The translations under genes were made by a program, and so were the position numbers. Below are positions 31,512 through 44,100 of a DNA stretch of 64,000 nucleotides, in pieces. The first letter of the stretch is position 1, and every line of letters begins with the position of its first letter. The notes under the pieces are model-generated. The model saw only the letters and a program-made list of their open reading frames with translations, searched no databases and was not told the DNA's origin. The stretch is from Paracyclopina nana (taxonomy: Eukaryota; Arthropoda; Copepoda; Cyclopoida; Cyclopettidae). Location of the stretch: the NCBI GenBank assembly GCA_019096065.1, contig JAGUCH010000007.1, positions 1,448,501 to 1,512,500 on the forward strand. Direction: 5' to 3'.

Positions 31512-34500
31512 ATGGCAAGATCAAATGAAAGGGTACAAAAGTTATAATTTTTCTGAGTTTTCAATTTATTTGTTTGGATTTTTTAGGTCTTGCTCATTGC
31601 TGCTCTCCTGGCTTCAATTTCTGCAGCTGTCAACTCAAAAGGAGATAGAGAATCAAAAATATGTAATAACTCTTATTATAAGCATGTTGAAAGTAGTTAG
31701 AACTAGAAATTTACCTCCGTCACTTAGGCATTTTGTTGCGCATATCCTTTTAGGCTGTTAAATCTGCTTCAAAGACTTGGTAGATGGTAATGCACATTAC
31801 TTCAGCAAAATTTAACTTCATAACAGAATTAATTGCCCAATCTTGTAGGTAAAAACACTTACGATTCCTAATGAACTTCTCCCACAAAAAAATTGTAACA
31901 AAAAATGAGGCTTCTACCACAACATGAGGGCGTTCTAATATCACATTTTAGTTTAACCAAAATGCAAAACTGAAACTGGTTAGACCAAATTGACTTTATT
32001 CCAAACAAAAGTCATCATTCTTGTAGTATTAAGCTAAAATCAGTTTTGGTTAGACCAAACTGCGATATGAGAACGCCCCTATATAGGAAGCAATCGGATC
32101 GGTTTTTCAGGCCAACTTTCAAGGAAGCATGAAAAAATCGATTAGCTGTTAAAGTTATATCTATTTATATGTGTAAACAATTTACAAAACAAGCTATTAA
32201 AATAGCTGAGCAAATTTTGTAAAGTAAAAATCGAGTGGCAACTTTGCGGGCTCGAGCTTGCGAGAGCCAAGTGATGCTACGAGATTTTTACTTTACAAAA
32301 TGAGCTCAGATATTTTGTAAGCATGTTTTATAATTTGTTTACATATATACCTATATATACGATTTTTATAACTATATCGGTAGCTCAATCTTGATGTTCA
32401 GGGTTCGATCCCCATACTTGACCAAGGCATTTTACTCCTTTTTTCTGCAATGGGATTTACTACTTGAACAATATCATGGTCAAACAGAGGAGCAAGACAC
32501 CTTATAAAATACTTTATAATGTGTGTCACTTGATAAAGTAAGACGTCAGAGCTTTTATATACTATGTGTAGTTATATGAACTTAGACGAATTGGTAAACT
32601 GAATTATACATGCGAAAATTGCTTTCCATCAGATAAAATTAAAGATGTGCGCATTCTTTAACAAGATAGTAATTTTCAAAAAATGAACCATAAGAGAAAA
32701 ATACTGCATTTTTTGTTGCATGAAATGGATAATTCAGGTAGAAATGGCCCTTGAAAAAGCTGCTCGGTCTCATATGTAATGAGTTTCAACCCAATTTTAA
32801 TCTATCACAGAAAAACTGTTTAATCCTCCAAAGAATAAGATTTGAAAACAAAATCGCATCCATTAAGGCCTCTTTCAACATCATATAAGCTCATTTTCCA
32901 CTTTTCAGGCTCAGATAGTGAATGAATAATATTTTTCGTACGATTTCTAGTTCCAAAAGGCTGCACAATTACCTACAAGTGAAATGTTATTGAGGTAACA
33001 GAAAGTAATGAGACTCTTTTAAAAGTAAGCTTAAATCTTACAAGTTGAGCAAATCCACCGAATTAAGTTGGACAGCTGTAATTAAGTAGCATTGCTTCAA
33101 AATGACATTTATGGCAAAATTACATAGATAATTTAAAATAATCACTGCAAGCCGCGCGAGCGTCGAAGTTGTTCATGCATAACTGTGCTTTTTTGCACGC
33201 CTCTTTTCAGTATTGTCTCAGTTTCACGAACTGATTAAGCCAGAGAGGTAATACTCATTTTCAGGACTCTACAGGCAAAAGGCTATTTGGTTTAAGGCAC
33301 TTGGTTGAAAGGCTGATTGGCTAAAAGACACTAGCTCAAAGGGCGATCTTTTCGACAGCAAATGAGAGCGTGAAATTGTGCTTGGCCATTTTGGTCAGTT
33401 GAAAAATGCAAAATATAAATACGACTTTCTTTTTCTGCAACAGATTAGGCTCTTAAATTTTCATTCGAATTGATCTGACTAACTCTTATTTGAAATTCAA
33501 ATGAACAAAGCAGTACAGGATATTTTTCTCGCTATTTTACGCTTTCAAAGCACAGTAAGGTGGTCACCTAACCGAGATGTATTCGACCTAACAATTAACA
33601 TTTTTTGAAACCTCTTCAAGGTATATCTGTTTAAATCCGAGTCCGCAAAAATCCGTACAGTTAAAATCCGCTCCGCAAAAATACGCGCCGTTAAAATAAG
33701 CTCAACTAGAATCCGTTAATTGAACATTGCATGAAAAAAAAATAGCTTCATCACTGCAACTAGACTTGACAGAAGATGCAAGGGATCCCAAAACGAATTT
33801 ATCTTGATCCTGCGTCATATCTATGTACTTGTACAAGTTACTCTCTACTCTTAATTTTTGAAGCCAAGTTGGTCGATCTACCAACCAAGTCGACTTGGGC
33901 ACAAAATCCTCACCTTGAATTTATGCTTAGAATACCATACATAATTTAATCTCCTTACAAGTATTGCACAACTTTGAATTCAGAGTCATAAAAGAGTTGT
34001 AACAGCCAGAATTCAGTCAAATTGCTAAATATCTAGATAACATTTCGGGTGATGAAGCCAGATAGCTTTTAGGTACCAAAGAAAAAATCAAAATCTAATT
34101 TGAGTATTTTTTTAATTTTTGGCGTGGATTTTCATGGACATAAGTTTTAAGGAGCGGATAATAACGGAGCTGATTTTTACGGAGCTGATTTTAACGGTAC
34201 GGATTTTGCGGATACGGATTTGAACAGTACATTCCTCTTCAACCCTGCTTCAAGGCTTTAAGTTAGGCTATTAAATCAATTTCCGGCGCCCATCAATACA
34301 TAAGATTTAAAAAATAGCTCCACTCTAAACCGTTTGTTATTTTGAAAAATATTAATTCTATGACCCCCTAGAAAATTGAAAGTTCTATGGGACCAAGTAA
34401 TTTTTTGCCAAAAAAATCGCATTACGCCATATGTATCAAGTTACTAAGTATTGCAAAAAGAATAGTAGAGTGATGGCATCTGCACCAAAATAACCAGATA

Positions 34501-37500
34501 TCTCATGAACAGAGGATTATAGCTAACTGTCCTAGAAATAATTTTTCTGCAGTTTCAAATTTTAAGGTGGGTCTATTTAGTACACTTTTCTAAAAAAAAT
34601 AGCTGGTCAAGGAGTAGAATATTTTTTAAATTCTTATGAAGCGATCGATTTAGGCTTTTGCACCCCTGAAAAGCCACATGCACGACCCTTCAGAAAATAT
34701 GCTACTATGCTTGGTTGAAATCATTAAGATTAGGTTTAAGACCACCTTACTGTGAAAGACATGTTTCATGAGACTTATTTTTCAGTGCCTGTTTTTCAAG
34801 TGGTGAGATTTCCCAATTCAGCTTGTGAAGTTACAGGAGGAGCAAAAAATGGAACGTGTTACACTGCGTGAGCTAAAATACACAGTAAAAAAAGTGTGAT
34901 CTCTCTTTGCTCATTCCTTTTTTTATTCTAGTGAAGAATGCTCAAGCCGAGGTGGAACTAATGCAGGAACTTGCGCCTCAAGCTTTGGGGTTTGCTGCAC
35001 ATGTAAGTGAACAAGCGCTCTATGTAAATACAGATGCATGTTATGATTTAGAAAGCTTAGATGATCAGCCAACTCAGTAATTGGGGAACTTTTTTTTGTC
35101 CGAAAATCAAGTTGTAAATTGTCCGACACACCTACTGGTGAAATATCCGACATCTACTACCTTTTTTGCCCGACATATTTTTCGTAGTTGTAGAATGTCC
35201 GACAAATACAATGTTAAATGTCTGACAGGTTTTGTCGAGTTGCAAAATGTCCGACACGACCCTGATGTAAAATGTCCGACAGATTTTGAGAATTCCAGAT
35301 TTTTCAAAGCCATTTTTACAGTCTTGCAACTATGTCAAATGTGTCTGTCAGAAAAGGCACTCGCATAGCCAAAAATGTGTCGGTCATTTTGCAACTATAA
35401 GAAATGTGTCGATCAAACAATGCTCCTGTCGGCAAAAATGTGTCGGTCATTATTTTGTGACTATACCTAATGTGTCGAGCAAAAAAATGTACCCGTCTCA
35501 TTTTACAATTTTACCAAATGTGTCGGACATATTTATGGAGCCCGATCGGCAGAAATCATCTAAAGAGCGTGTCACACAATTTTGATTTGGCGCACGGAGT
35601 TTCTCCACGTATACATAAGGCTTCCCGAAAAACATACATAGTAAAACCGCCGTAACTTTGCCGTTACGCAACTTTTCCGCGATGTAAGCATATATTTGGA
35701 ATCGGGTTTACGCACCCTTTAATTTGAGCCCAAAAAAGTTGTCAAAATACGGCGTACAAGAAAGTTGTCATTTTCTACGTTGTCCTTGGGCCTAGAGCAA
35801 AACCAAAGACAGTTTTGGAAATCCCAGCCCGAGTTCCACAAATGTTATTTTATAAACTTTTTCCGAAAATGCCATTCCAGTGCCACAGAATCGCCATTTT
35901 CGTGTTTATTAGGGGAATACCAGTTTCCACTGTCTCAGCAGTCTATTTAGTAAACATACTTGCTCCAGTGCTGAGTCCTGAGCAGCCTGAGGTAAAAAAT
36001 TCTATCATATCCTAAAACTACACATAAAACTGAGCCACTTTGTACTTTATAGCCAACTCAGCATTCTGACTCTAGGCAGGAGAAAAACCAGTGCAAACTT
36101 GGACTGGGCTCAAATTGCAACACCAATATCTCAGCGCTGATTTGTTTGATTTGAAAACAATTTACTGTTTTGGAAATGGTATGACATTGTCTATCATTCA
36201 TTACTTCATAGCCATATTGCTAGCTCAGCAATTAGTTTCCCCTGTCTCAGCAGTCTCTTAAGTAAATATGCCAGCTCCAGCGCTGAGCCCTTACAAGCCT
36301 GAGGTAAATAATTCGGCCATATCCTAAAACTACACATAAAACAGAGCCACTTTGTGCTTCATAGCCAACTCAGCATTCTGATTCTAGGCAGGAAAAAAAC
36401 CCAGCAAAAACTTGGACTGGGCTCAAATTGTAACACCAATATCTCAGCACTGAGTTGTCCGATTTGAAAACAATTTGCTGTTTTGGGAATGGCATGAGAT
36501 TAGCTAACTTTAATTACTTCATAGCCATATTGCTAGCTCAGCAATTTGTTTCCCTTGTCTCAGCAGTATATTAAGTAAATATGCTAGCTCCTGTGCTGAG
36601 TCCTGAGCAGCCTGAGGTAAAAAATTCTATCATATCCTCAAACTACACATAAAATTGAGCCATTTTGTGCTTTATAGCCAACTCAGTATTCTGACTTTAG
36701 GCAGGAGAAAAACCAGTGCAAACTTGGACTGGGCTCAAATTGTAACACCAATATCTCAGCGCTGAGTTGTCCGATTTGAAAACAATTTACTGCTTTGGAA
36801 ATGGCATGACATTGTCTATCATTCATTACTTCAAAGCCATATTGCTAGCTCAGTGATAAGCTTCCGTTGTCTCAGCAGTCTATTAAGTAAATATACTTAC
36901 TCCAGCCCTGAGCCCTGAGCAGCCTGCAGTAAAAAATGTGGTGAAATCCTGAAACTGCACATAAAACTGAGCCACTTTGTGCTTCATAGACAACTCAGCA
37001 TTCTGTCTCTAGGTATGAGAAAAAGCATGCCCAAACTTGCACTGGGCTCAAATTGTAACACCAATATCTCAGCGCTGAGTGGTCTGATTTGAAAACAATT
37101 TACTGTTTTAGAAATGGCATGACATTGTCTTACTTTTATTACTTCAAAGGCATATTGCTAGCTCAGCAATTGGTTTCCCCTGTCTCAGCAGTCTGTTAAG
37201 TAAACATACTTGCTCCAGTGCTGAGCCCTGAGCCGCCTGAGGTAAAAAATTGAGCCACTTTGTGCTTCAGAGCCAACTCAGCTAATTTTCTTTGCTTCAA
37301 AGCAATTTTGCTAGCTCAGCAATAAGTTTTCTATGTCTCAGCAGCCAATTAAGTAAACAAGAAAGCCCAGTGCTGAGCTCTGAGCAGTCTGAGGTAAAAA
37401 ATCATATCTCCATTATTTGCCATCCTTCTCACAGCAGTCTATTGCCACTTTGCCTGACTCAACTGATCTAAGTAGAACATATTAGCAAGTATGGACTATT

Positions 37501-40004
37501 TATAGTCAATTAATAGTCTAACAATAATGGTCTCAGGACTTTTGCCCTTGGCCGTTTGCCCTTGGGGACTATTGCCCAACTCAGTGCTGAGATATTGGTG
37601 TTGCAATTTGAGCCCAGTCCAAGTTTGCACTGGTTTTTTCTCCTGCCTAGAGTCAAAATGCTGAGTTGGCTATAAAGCACAAAGTGGCTCAGTTTTATGT
37701 GCAATTTCAGGATATGACCAGATTTTTAATCTCAGGCTGCTCAGGGCTCAGCACTGGAGCTAGCATTTTTACTTAATAGGCTGCTGAGACATGAGAAACT
37801 GGTATTCCCCTTATAAACACGAAAATGGCAATCTTGAGGCACTAGAATGGAATTTTTGGAAAAAGATGATAAAATAACATTTGTAGAGGTCGGGCTGGGA
37901 TTTCCAAAACTGTCTTTGGTTTTGCTTAAAGCCAAAGGACAACTGAGATACATGCAACTTCCTTATATGCTACATTTTGACAAACTGTTTGGGCTCAAAT
38001 TAAATGGTATATTGAGGTGGTTGCAATGGTGCCAATATTACATTTTATTAATGTTTCCTTCAATGAGCTATGGCTAATTCAACAATTTGACCTTATTTAA
38101 TGGAGCTGCTCACTAATAAACACGAAAATGGCGATTTTGAAGCAATATAATGGAATTTTTTTAACAAGTCCAAAAATAACATTTGTTGAGCTCGGGCTGG
38201 GATTTCCAAAACTGTCTTTAGTTTTGCTTTAGGCCCAAAGACAACTGAGATACTGGCAACTTTCTTATATGCCGCATTTTGACAACTTTTTTGGGCTCAA
38301 ATTAAAGGGCACGCTGACCCGATTCCAAATATGTGTATTGTTTTCGCCATGTTTTAACAAAAAGAATTGACTGATTCATGAGGTTGACACGAACGGCTCG
38401 CAAGAGCACGTGCGCGCTGCGAGAAAGACCGCCTTATGTATATGTGGAGAAAGTCCGTGCGCCAAATCGAAATTGAGTGACACGCTCTTTGGACCAAAAA
38501 CGGTTCAAATATAGATGACAAAGATGTGGCTTAGTCTTTCGCAAGTTTTGTATGGTCACGCTATTTAAATAGCTCATAGCATAAAATGTATTTTTAGACT
38601 CTGAATGTATTGAAATACGTTTTATGTTATGAGCAATTTATATATAGCGTGACTATGTGCAAAAGCTATGATTTTTAAACCAAGAAATAAGATCAAAATC
38701 TGTGCTGCTCAGAAATTAGAACTTAAGCTTTATAGGCGTGCATCAATTCAACTCAATAACTCAGCTTCAAAATCGTACGTTAGATAATTGCCTATTTTTC
38801 TAATTGCAGTTACCATTGGATGTGGAGTCACCTCATCAGAAAACTGCACCTACTTCGAGGCATCAGCCCTGGGAGCAGGAAATTGCCATTCCAAAATTTG
38901 CAAGGCTAGCCCTGACATTTGCCAAATCAGGCTGGACTTTTCCACCTTTGCCATCACTGGCCCAGCCACTGTGACCACTTCTGTAATTTACGAGATTGGA
39001 GGTCAGCTTGTAGCTACAGCTACTCTGAAGGCAGCTTCATTTGCCACCCAGTGCTTGGTTGACAGGTTCACAGTGACAAACGCCCCCAATGTGCCTGACC
39101 TGTGTGGCACCCTGACAGGGGAGCATGGTAAACAAACAGCTGACAAGTTGACACGTGGCTAGAAGCCCTGGTTTTTTGCTTTGCTTTCAGTCTACCTGGA
39201 TGCGTCTGATGCTTGCCACACTCTGTCGTTCCACCTGGGCCAAAATCCAGTTGATCCAGCAGTAGCTGCAACCAGGACTTTTAGCATCAAGGTGACTCAG
39301 TACTCCTGCACTTACAACAACTTGGCGCCCTCTGGATGTACTCAGTACTTTTTTGGCAGCACTGCCACAGGCTATGTGAAAACCTTCAATTATGATGCTG
39401 GCCAGCATTTGGCTGACCAGAGACATGTCATGTGTGTCAGGTAAGAGCATTGCTTAAGCATCTAATGAAAAGCTCTTGATTCATCCTCATTTCAGGCGAG
39501 AAAAGGGCAATTGCAGGGTTTGCTGGTCAGCTGACGCCGTGATTGATGTTCAGCTGTCAGGGAAGAATTCCAAAGGAATTGTAAAAGTAGGGCAGCCAAA
39601 AATGGGGGGAAAAGTCAAATAATCCATAGACTGCTTTTATTTAGTCCTCTTCCTGCTGTGGATATGGATCTAAAGGGGATGCGACTCAAGGCTTTGATTG
39701 TATTATGATCCCAGGAGCACAGATAAAAACTGCTACCAAAACCACAGCTATAAAACCTACACTTTGTGGTGGGAAAGGAGGCCTGGTCCAAGCTTCTGAC
39801 ACAACTTCTGTGACTATTTGCTGTGAGCCATTTTTCGAATTATCTCAGCACTCATTTGCTCAGGCTTTCTCAATCCTTTTTCCAGCCCGAACTGTTCCAT
39901 TCAGAGTGGAGTTTATTTCAGACTCTTTTGAAATGGCAATTGCTGCTGCCATGGATGGAGCTACCAAAGGATTCAAGATTAGATACTTCCAAACTGCATG
40001 CTAA
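31512..40004 (+). CDS. Secreted CUB-family protein 3 (gene stretched by element-filled introns)
   Basis: Nine exons: 31512-31532, 31587-31662, 34786-34867, 34932-35002, 38810-39127, 39191-39440, 39496-39580, 39645-39822, 39886-40004 (399 residues, phases consistent). Signal peptide MARSNERVLLIAALLASIS, then LPVFQVVRFPNSAC, NGTCYTAEECSSRGGTNAG, CASSFGVCCTFTIGCGV, CQIRLDFSTFAITGP, DLCGTLTGEHVYLD, FSIKVTQYSC, CTQYFFGSTATGYVKTFNYD, CVRREKGNCRVCWSA, SSCCGYGSK, FDCIMIPGA, LCGGKGGLVQA, and the final KGFKIRYFQTAC. The last intron is 63 bp and open in frame, so readers may miss it. Introns 2 (3.1 kb) and 4 (3.8 kb) are packed with inverted-repeat elements; the other six are 53-64 bp. AATAAA is at 40069-40074. 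Confidence 0.92.
31928..32079. mobile_element. Inverted-repeat element (MITE-like), GGGCGTTCT family
   Basis: Left end GGGCGTTCTAATATCACATT, right end GATATGAGAACGCCC, with inner arms TTTAACCAAAA and TTTTGGTTAGACCAAA. About 151 bp, no coding capacity. Lies in intron 2 of CUB-3. Its ends resemble those of the element at 41526-41758. Confidence 0.8.
32157..32360. mobile_element. Foldback element, about 200 bp
   Basis: The arms pair TGAGCAAATTTTGTAAAGTA (about 32198) with TACTTTACAAAATGAGCTCA (about 32291) and, outside these, TATGTGTAAACAATTTAC with a complement near 32330-32347. The loop is GC-rich. Lies in intron 2 of CUB-3. Confidence 0.75.
32375..32425 (+). other. tRNA-like fragment or SINE head
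   Basis: GGTAGCTCAA resembles an A box and GGGTTCGATCCCC is a perfect B box with T-stem. No anticodon arm lies between them and the acceptor stem does not close, so this is not a working tRNA. It may be a decayed tRNA or a tRNA-derived short repeat. Confidence 0.35.
33611..34242. mobile_element. Mutator-like non-autonomous element with 9-bp target duplication
   Basis: The body 33620-34233 is flanked by direct CCTCTTCAA copies (33611-33619 and 34234-34242). The terminal inverted repeats are about 90-100 bp, for example GTTTAAATCCGAGTCCGCAA at the left against TTGCGGATACGGATTTGAAC at the right, continuing with GCTCCG words. Long repeats plus 9-bp duplications are typical of Mutator-like elements. 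No transposase frame is present. Confidence 0.85.
35090..35540. repeat. Palindromic cluster of TGTCCGAC words
   Basis: The left half (35098-35290) repeats AAATGTCCGACA about every 25 bp, and the right half (35335-35530) repeats the complement AATGTGTCGGTCA. The whole is a loose foldback built of short tandem units. Located in intron 4 of CUB-3. Confidence 0.8.
35562..38490. mobile_element. 2.9-kb foldback element with internal 313-bp tandem repeat
   Basis: The outer ends pair AAAGAGCGTGTCAC (35562) with GTGACACGCTCTTT (38477-38490). The arms of about 390 bp (35562-35950 and 38100-38490) are inverted copies, sharing GATTTGGCGCACGGA, CCCAAAAAAGTTGTCAAAAT, GACAGTTTTGGAAATCCCAG and CGCCATTTTCGTGTTTAT. 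Another inverted copy of the inner arm lies at 37800-38030. The core holds four and a half direct 313-bp units with TGTCTCAGCAG at 35931, 36243, 36556, 36869, 37181 and 37334, plus one inverted unit at about 37560-37790. I see no transposase and no clear target-site duplication. Confidence 0.88.
38555..38653. mobile_element. Inverted-repeat element (MITE-like), 99 bp
   Basis: Ends GTCACGCTAT and ATAGCGTGAC, inner arms CTCATAGCATAAAATGTATTT and AAATACGTTTTATGTTATGAG. TATG on both sides may be a target duplication. Lies just upstream of exon 5 of CUB-3. Confidence 0.8.
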
Positions 40005-41150
40005 TTAATTGACCAAATGCCTTTTTTTAAAGATTTATTGTATTATTTTGTGATACTTGCTGCTGCATAATAAAAAAACCTGCAATTCATCAACTTCTTG
40101 GCCAATTTTATTATTATTGGTTTAGCATAAAATGCTTGCTTAATTTTGGTCAGTTTTACAATTCACATAATTTAATTATCAGACTTCTGCAAACTTTACA
40201 TAACAACTGATTCAATCAACTGAAATGCAAATTATGTCCATTTTTCTAATGAGGCCTGATTCCATCTAAATAATGGAATTTTTTTGCATTTAACTCACTC
40301 AACCTTTCTTGCTTTGCAAACATCTCCAGGCCATAAAACCGCATAACAAATAAGTCATTTTGGCTTTTTTGCTCACAACTCTAAAAAGTCATCATGTGCT
40401 TTCTTCATTAATTGGAGCCCAATCATGCATCATTACTAGCCATGTAAACGAGGAAAATCCTCTCAAATTGAAGCTTAGAAAATGGTACTTCTAAAGATAG
40501 CATCAAGTGGATTTTTCCACTTTTTTGATACTTCAAGCATTAATGAAAGTACACACGCTTTCTTCTATTTTTCCTACTTCTAAAACTACTTAATTTTATG
40601 TATCTTGAGCAATGAAATGGCATTGATGAAACAGTGCCAAAGCAGCCTTTAAAAGTTTGAGCAACTTCAGCAAAAAAGGAAGAAAGCCATTGCAAAGGCT
40701 TTTACATAATAAAATTGAATCTCTTCATTATAAGAGTGTACTTTGGTTGTTACAGAGTTAAGGCTGGGATTTTCTGTGCTTAAGGCCGAAGCTCAATATT
40801 GCTGATGAAAGCAGGCCCAAAATGAAGGACGCCCAGTGGATTTTTGCTCACTTTAGGCTTTCATATGACCCAGTGAAACAAATTCAAAATATGTTTTTCC
40901 CATTTGCAGCAACATAATTTACTTCTTTTATGCTGTGCAAATCATCAAATTGAAAGACCATAATCCCTCAGTGAGCTTTGACATCATTTTCGCTTTTCAG
41001 GCCTTGAGCAAAGAAACCTGATAATTAAGCTCCATTCAGCTCAGGAAAAATTCTTAATGAAATGTCACATGGTGGCAATGTAGAGTCAAAAAGGGCTATA
41101 TTTTTGCATTGATTTGAGATGATCACAGCTTGAAAAAGTTAAAACAGCAA
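40005..41150. other. Intergenic region between CUB-3 and the POT transporter
   Basis: AATAAA at 40069-40074 serves CUB-3. The rest is AT-rich with no supported gene or repeat. Confidence 0.5.
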
Positions 41151-44100
41151 CTATTTTTCTCCAGTGTAATTGACATATTTGTATTTTGTGGCCATCCAAG
41201 CAAGCAGCAACATGTCCAATACCATCAGGGAGGCAAACAAAAAGAACTCATAGGCCTACATGGAAAAAGTCAAGTTTGGCCAATATTTTATGGAAGCAAC
41301 ATTTTTTTAAGTGTACCTGGCTTTCAAAAACTCCACCAAGTAATGAAAGCAAGATGACATCAATCAAGTTGCCAAATCCAGTTGTGACTGTGTAAGCACT
41401 TTGCAAAACAGCTCTCATCGAATCAGGAGCCTAAATGTAAGCAAAAAATTACATCTGCATGCCACAGTGGGTTATTCTGCAACTCGGCCACGCGTTTAAT
41501 TGCTCTATAAATTAATTGACACTCAAAGGCCGTTCTCATATTGCCGGAAAAAGCTAAGCTAAGGTAAAAATAGCTAAGCTAAGGTAAAAATAGCTAAGCA
41601 AACGCTCAACATTTCAAGCAAAGTAGCTGCTTTTTGTGAATGTTGAGCGAAATAACCGGTTTTCGTTGCATAACTTGTACCTTAGCTTAGCTAATTTTAC
41701 CTTAGCTTAGCTAATTTCACCTTAGCTTAGCTTTTTCCGGCAATATGAGAACGGCCTTACTTAAGTATAGGTAAATTTCCAGCTTTAAAATTGGCTCTGA
41801 AATCTTATCAGTTCTTTGGATTTCTTTGGAAGCCCAATTATGACATTTGATAGTTATGTTTCTAATTTTAGGCAGTTTTCGCTATTTTGGGAAGCTGAGA
41901 AACATTAAACTGAAGCAATAAATTGGGTGAAACGAACTAAAAGGGGAAAAATAATCCACTGTGAGATGGTAGTAATTAGAAAGCAATCATTAATCATTCC
42001 ATAATTATACATACTTGGGTGAAAGCAAATGTAAGGCCTGTGATTGAAAACATGACTTCTCCAGCTGTCATGACAACATACTGGGGCAAAATCCAGAAAA
42101 TATGGTAGACATTTTCTTCAGTGATTTGGTGCACAACCAATTCCTTCAAAAGTGAGCTTAGAAAGCCTTAATCTTAAAAAGCTAGCCAAAAAAACTCATA
42201 ATACCTGTCCTTCAATGAGGAGTAGCTGGTAATTGGCACCAAACTTGAAATTCACTTTGGTAGCACTTGAATAATTATTGGCACCATCAGCAAAGAATCT
42301 CACTTCATATTCATCAATGGTCTCAATGTGGAATTTCTCATAATCACCCACTGTGCTGTTGCTTGTGAATTCCAATTCAATGCTCTTTGCTTCCACATTG
42401 TACAATTGGAATTTCACACTGCTCTTAGCTTTGGTATTCCAAATGAATTTGATTTCTGGCAATCCATCAGAAGATTTGTCTATGGGGTCAATGAATTCAC
42501 CAACTTTGACTATTCCCTTTTCTTGCAAGTTATGGTTGAAAGTGAGCAAAACATGTGTATTGGCCACTTCTTCTTTGCCAGGCTCCAATGGCTCAAAGGT
42601 AGTTTTTTCAAAGGCTATCTTTTTGCCTCCACAAGAGGCTGTGAATTGTGGAACTGTGAACTGGCCATCAGCTGGAACATTGAGCTCAGCAAATTTGGAA
42701 TTGGTCAAGTCAAACTCAAAAGGTTGGGCTTCAGTGGAGCCATTCTTGAAAAAGTCTAGCTTAATTTTTCCTGGGAAACAATCTTTTGGAAGGCCATTGT
42801 ACAGAGTCATGTGAGTCTCTCCTGAACCAGGTAAATCTGGATAATGTTGCTATGGAAAGAGACCTAGATGTATTCAATTGTATCCAAGATACACAGCAAC
42901 AAATTTCTTATGTTTTTTCAAAATATCAAAAAGTATTCTACAATCTTTGTTTTGCCTTACCTGAAGAATCAGCTCAAGGCCACCTGACATGAAAAAAGCC
43001 ACAGCTGCCAGAGATCCACCAGTGACAATTCTCTGGAGTGGCTTGGTCAAAAGGCCAAACTTTGCAAAGAGAGGGTAGACAGCATACTCAAAGACAGGAA
43101 TGAAGGCCAGGATCAGGACAGGATTGGCCACTTGCATTTGGTCAGGCAGAATGATGAATCCAAAGGTTTCCCCATTCATATGCCTGGCCTGAAATGTCCA
43201 CCTGGAGCCTTGCTGGTCAAACAGAGCCCAAAAGAGGGGGAAAGGCAAAAACATGTATAGTACATTAAGTACAGCCCTGACATCTTCAATGAAGGCCTTG
43301 CCATATTTGGGGGCAGCATAGTCAAGCATGCTTGTATTAGACTTGTCATGTTTGCCTCTAGCTCTTTTCTCAGTGAATGCATGCTAAAATATGAACTGAG
43401 TGGTAGCCAAATATGCTTAATTGAGTGGACTATTTTTGACTCACCCAAATACAAGAGGACACTTTCACCAGGATATTTTCCTTAGGCATCACCATTTTGT
43501 ACATGTTTCCAAGTCTGCCACCAAGGAAGAACACTGAAAGTAGGGGGCATAAAAATAAGTTCAAGAGAATCAGGCTGGATTTTCAGAGCTTACTAATGGC
43601 AACAATCATCAATCCAGCTGGAACTCCAAAAGCTGCAGGGAAGCAAGATTCACTGCCACCACATTTCAAATCTCTTAAAATTGGAGTGAGAATGGTGCTA
43701 ATCAAAGATCCTAGAAAAAAATAAAAATACATCCAAAAAAATAATTAGAATGTATTATTCTTTGGAAGTACCAGCATTGATGGAGGCATAGAAGAGTGAA
43801 AAGTAGGTCTTCATCTTGGACTCTTGCTCTGGCAATTGGAACTGTTCAGCTCCAAAAGATACCACACAAGGTTTGATGCCACCAGTTCCCAATGCAATCA
43901 GGGCCAAACCAATGAAAGAAATTGCCCTAAATAGTGATATTGTCAATTTAAGCATTGATTTCATGCTAAACTGTGAAAGAATGTAAAAATAAAAAATTTG
44001 ACGACATTTTAGCTTTTGTCGCAAGGTACAATTTTTTGGCAAAAAAATTGATTGGAATCAAATCAGAAGCTAATGTTACTCAATCGTACTCAATCAGATT

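Noticed and set aside
32375..32425. A functional tRNA gene
   Set aside because: The anticodon arm is missing and the acceptor stem does not pair.
35081..36015. Open frames in the repeat-rich intron as transposase remnants
   Set aside because: They are made of repeated short units (TGTCCGAC and the 313-bp repeat) and show no catalytic motif.
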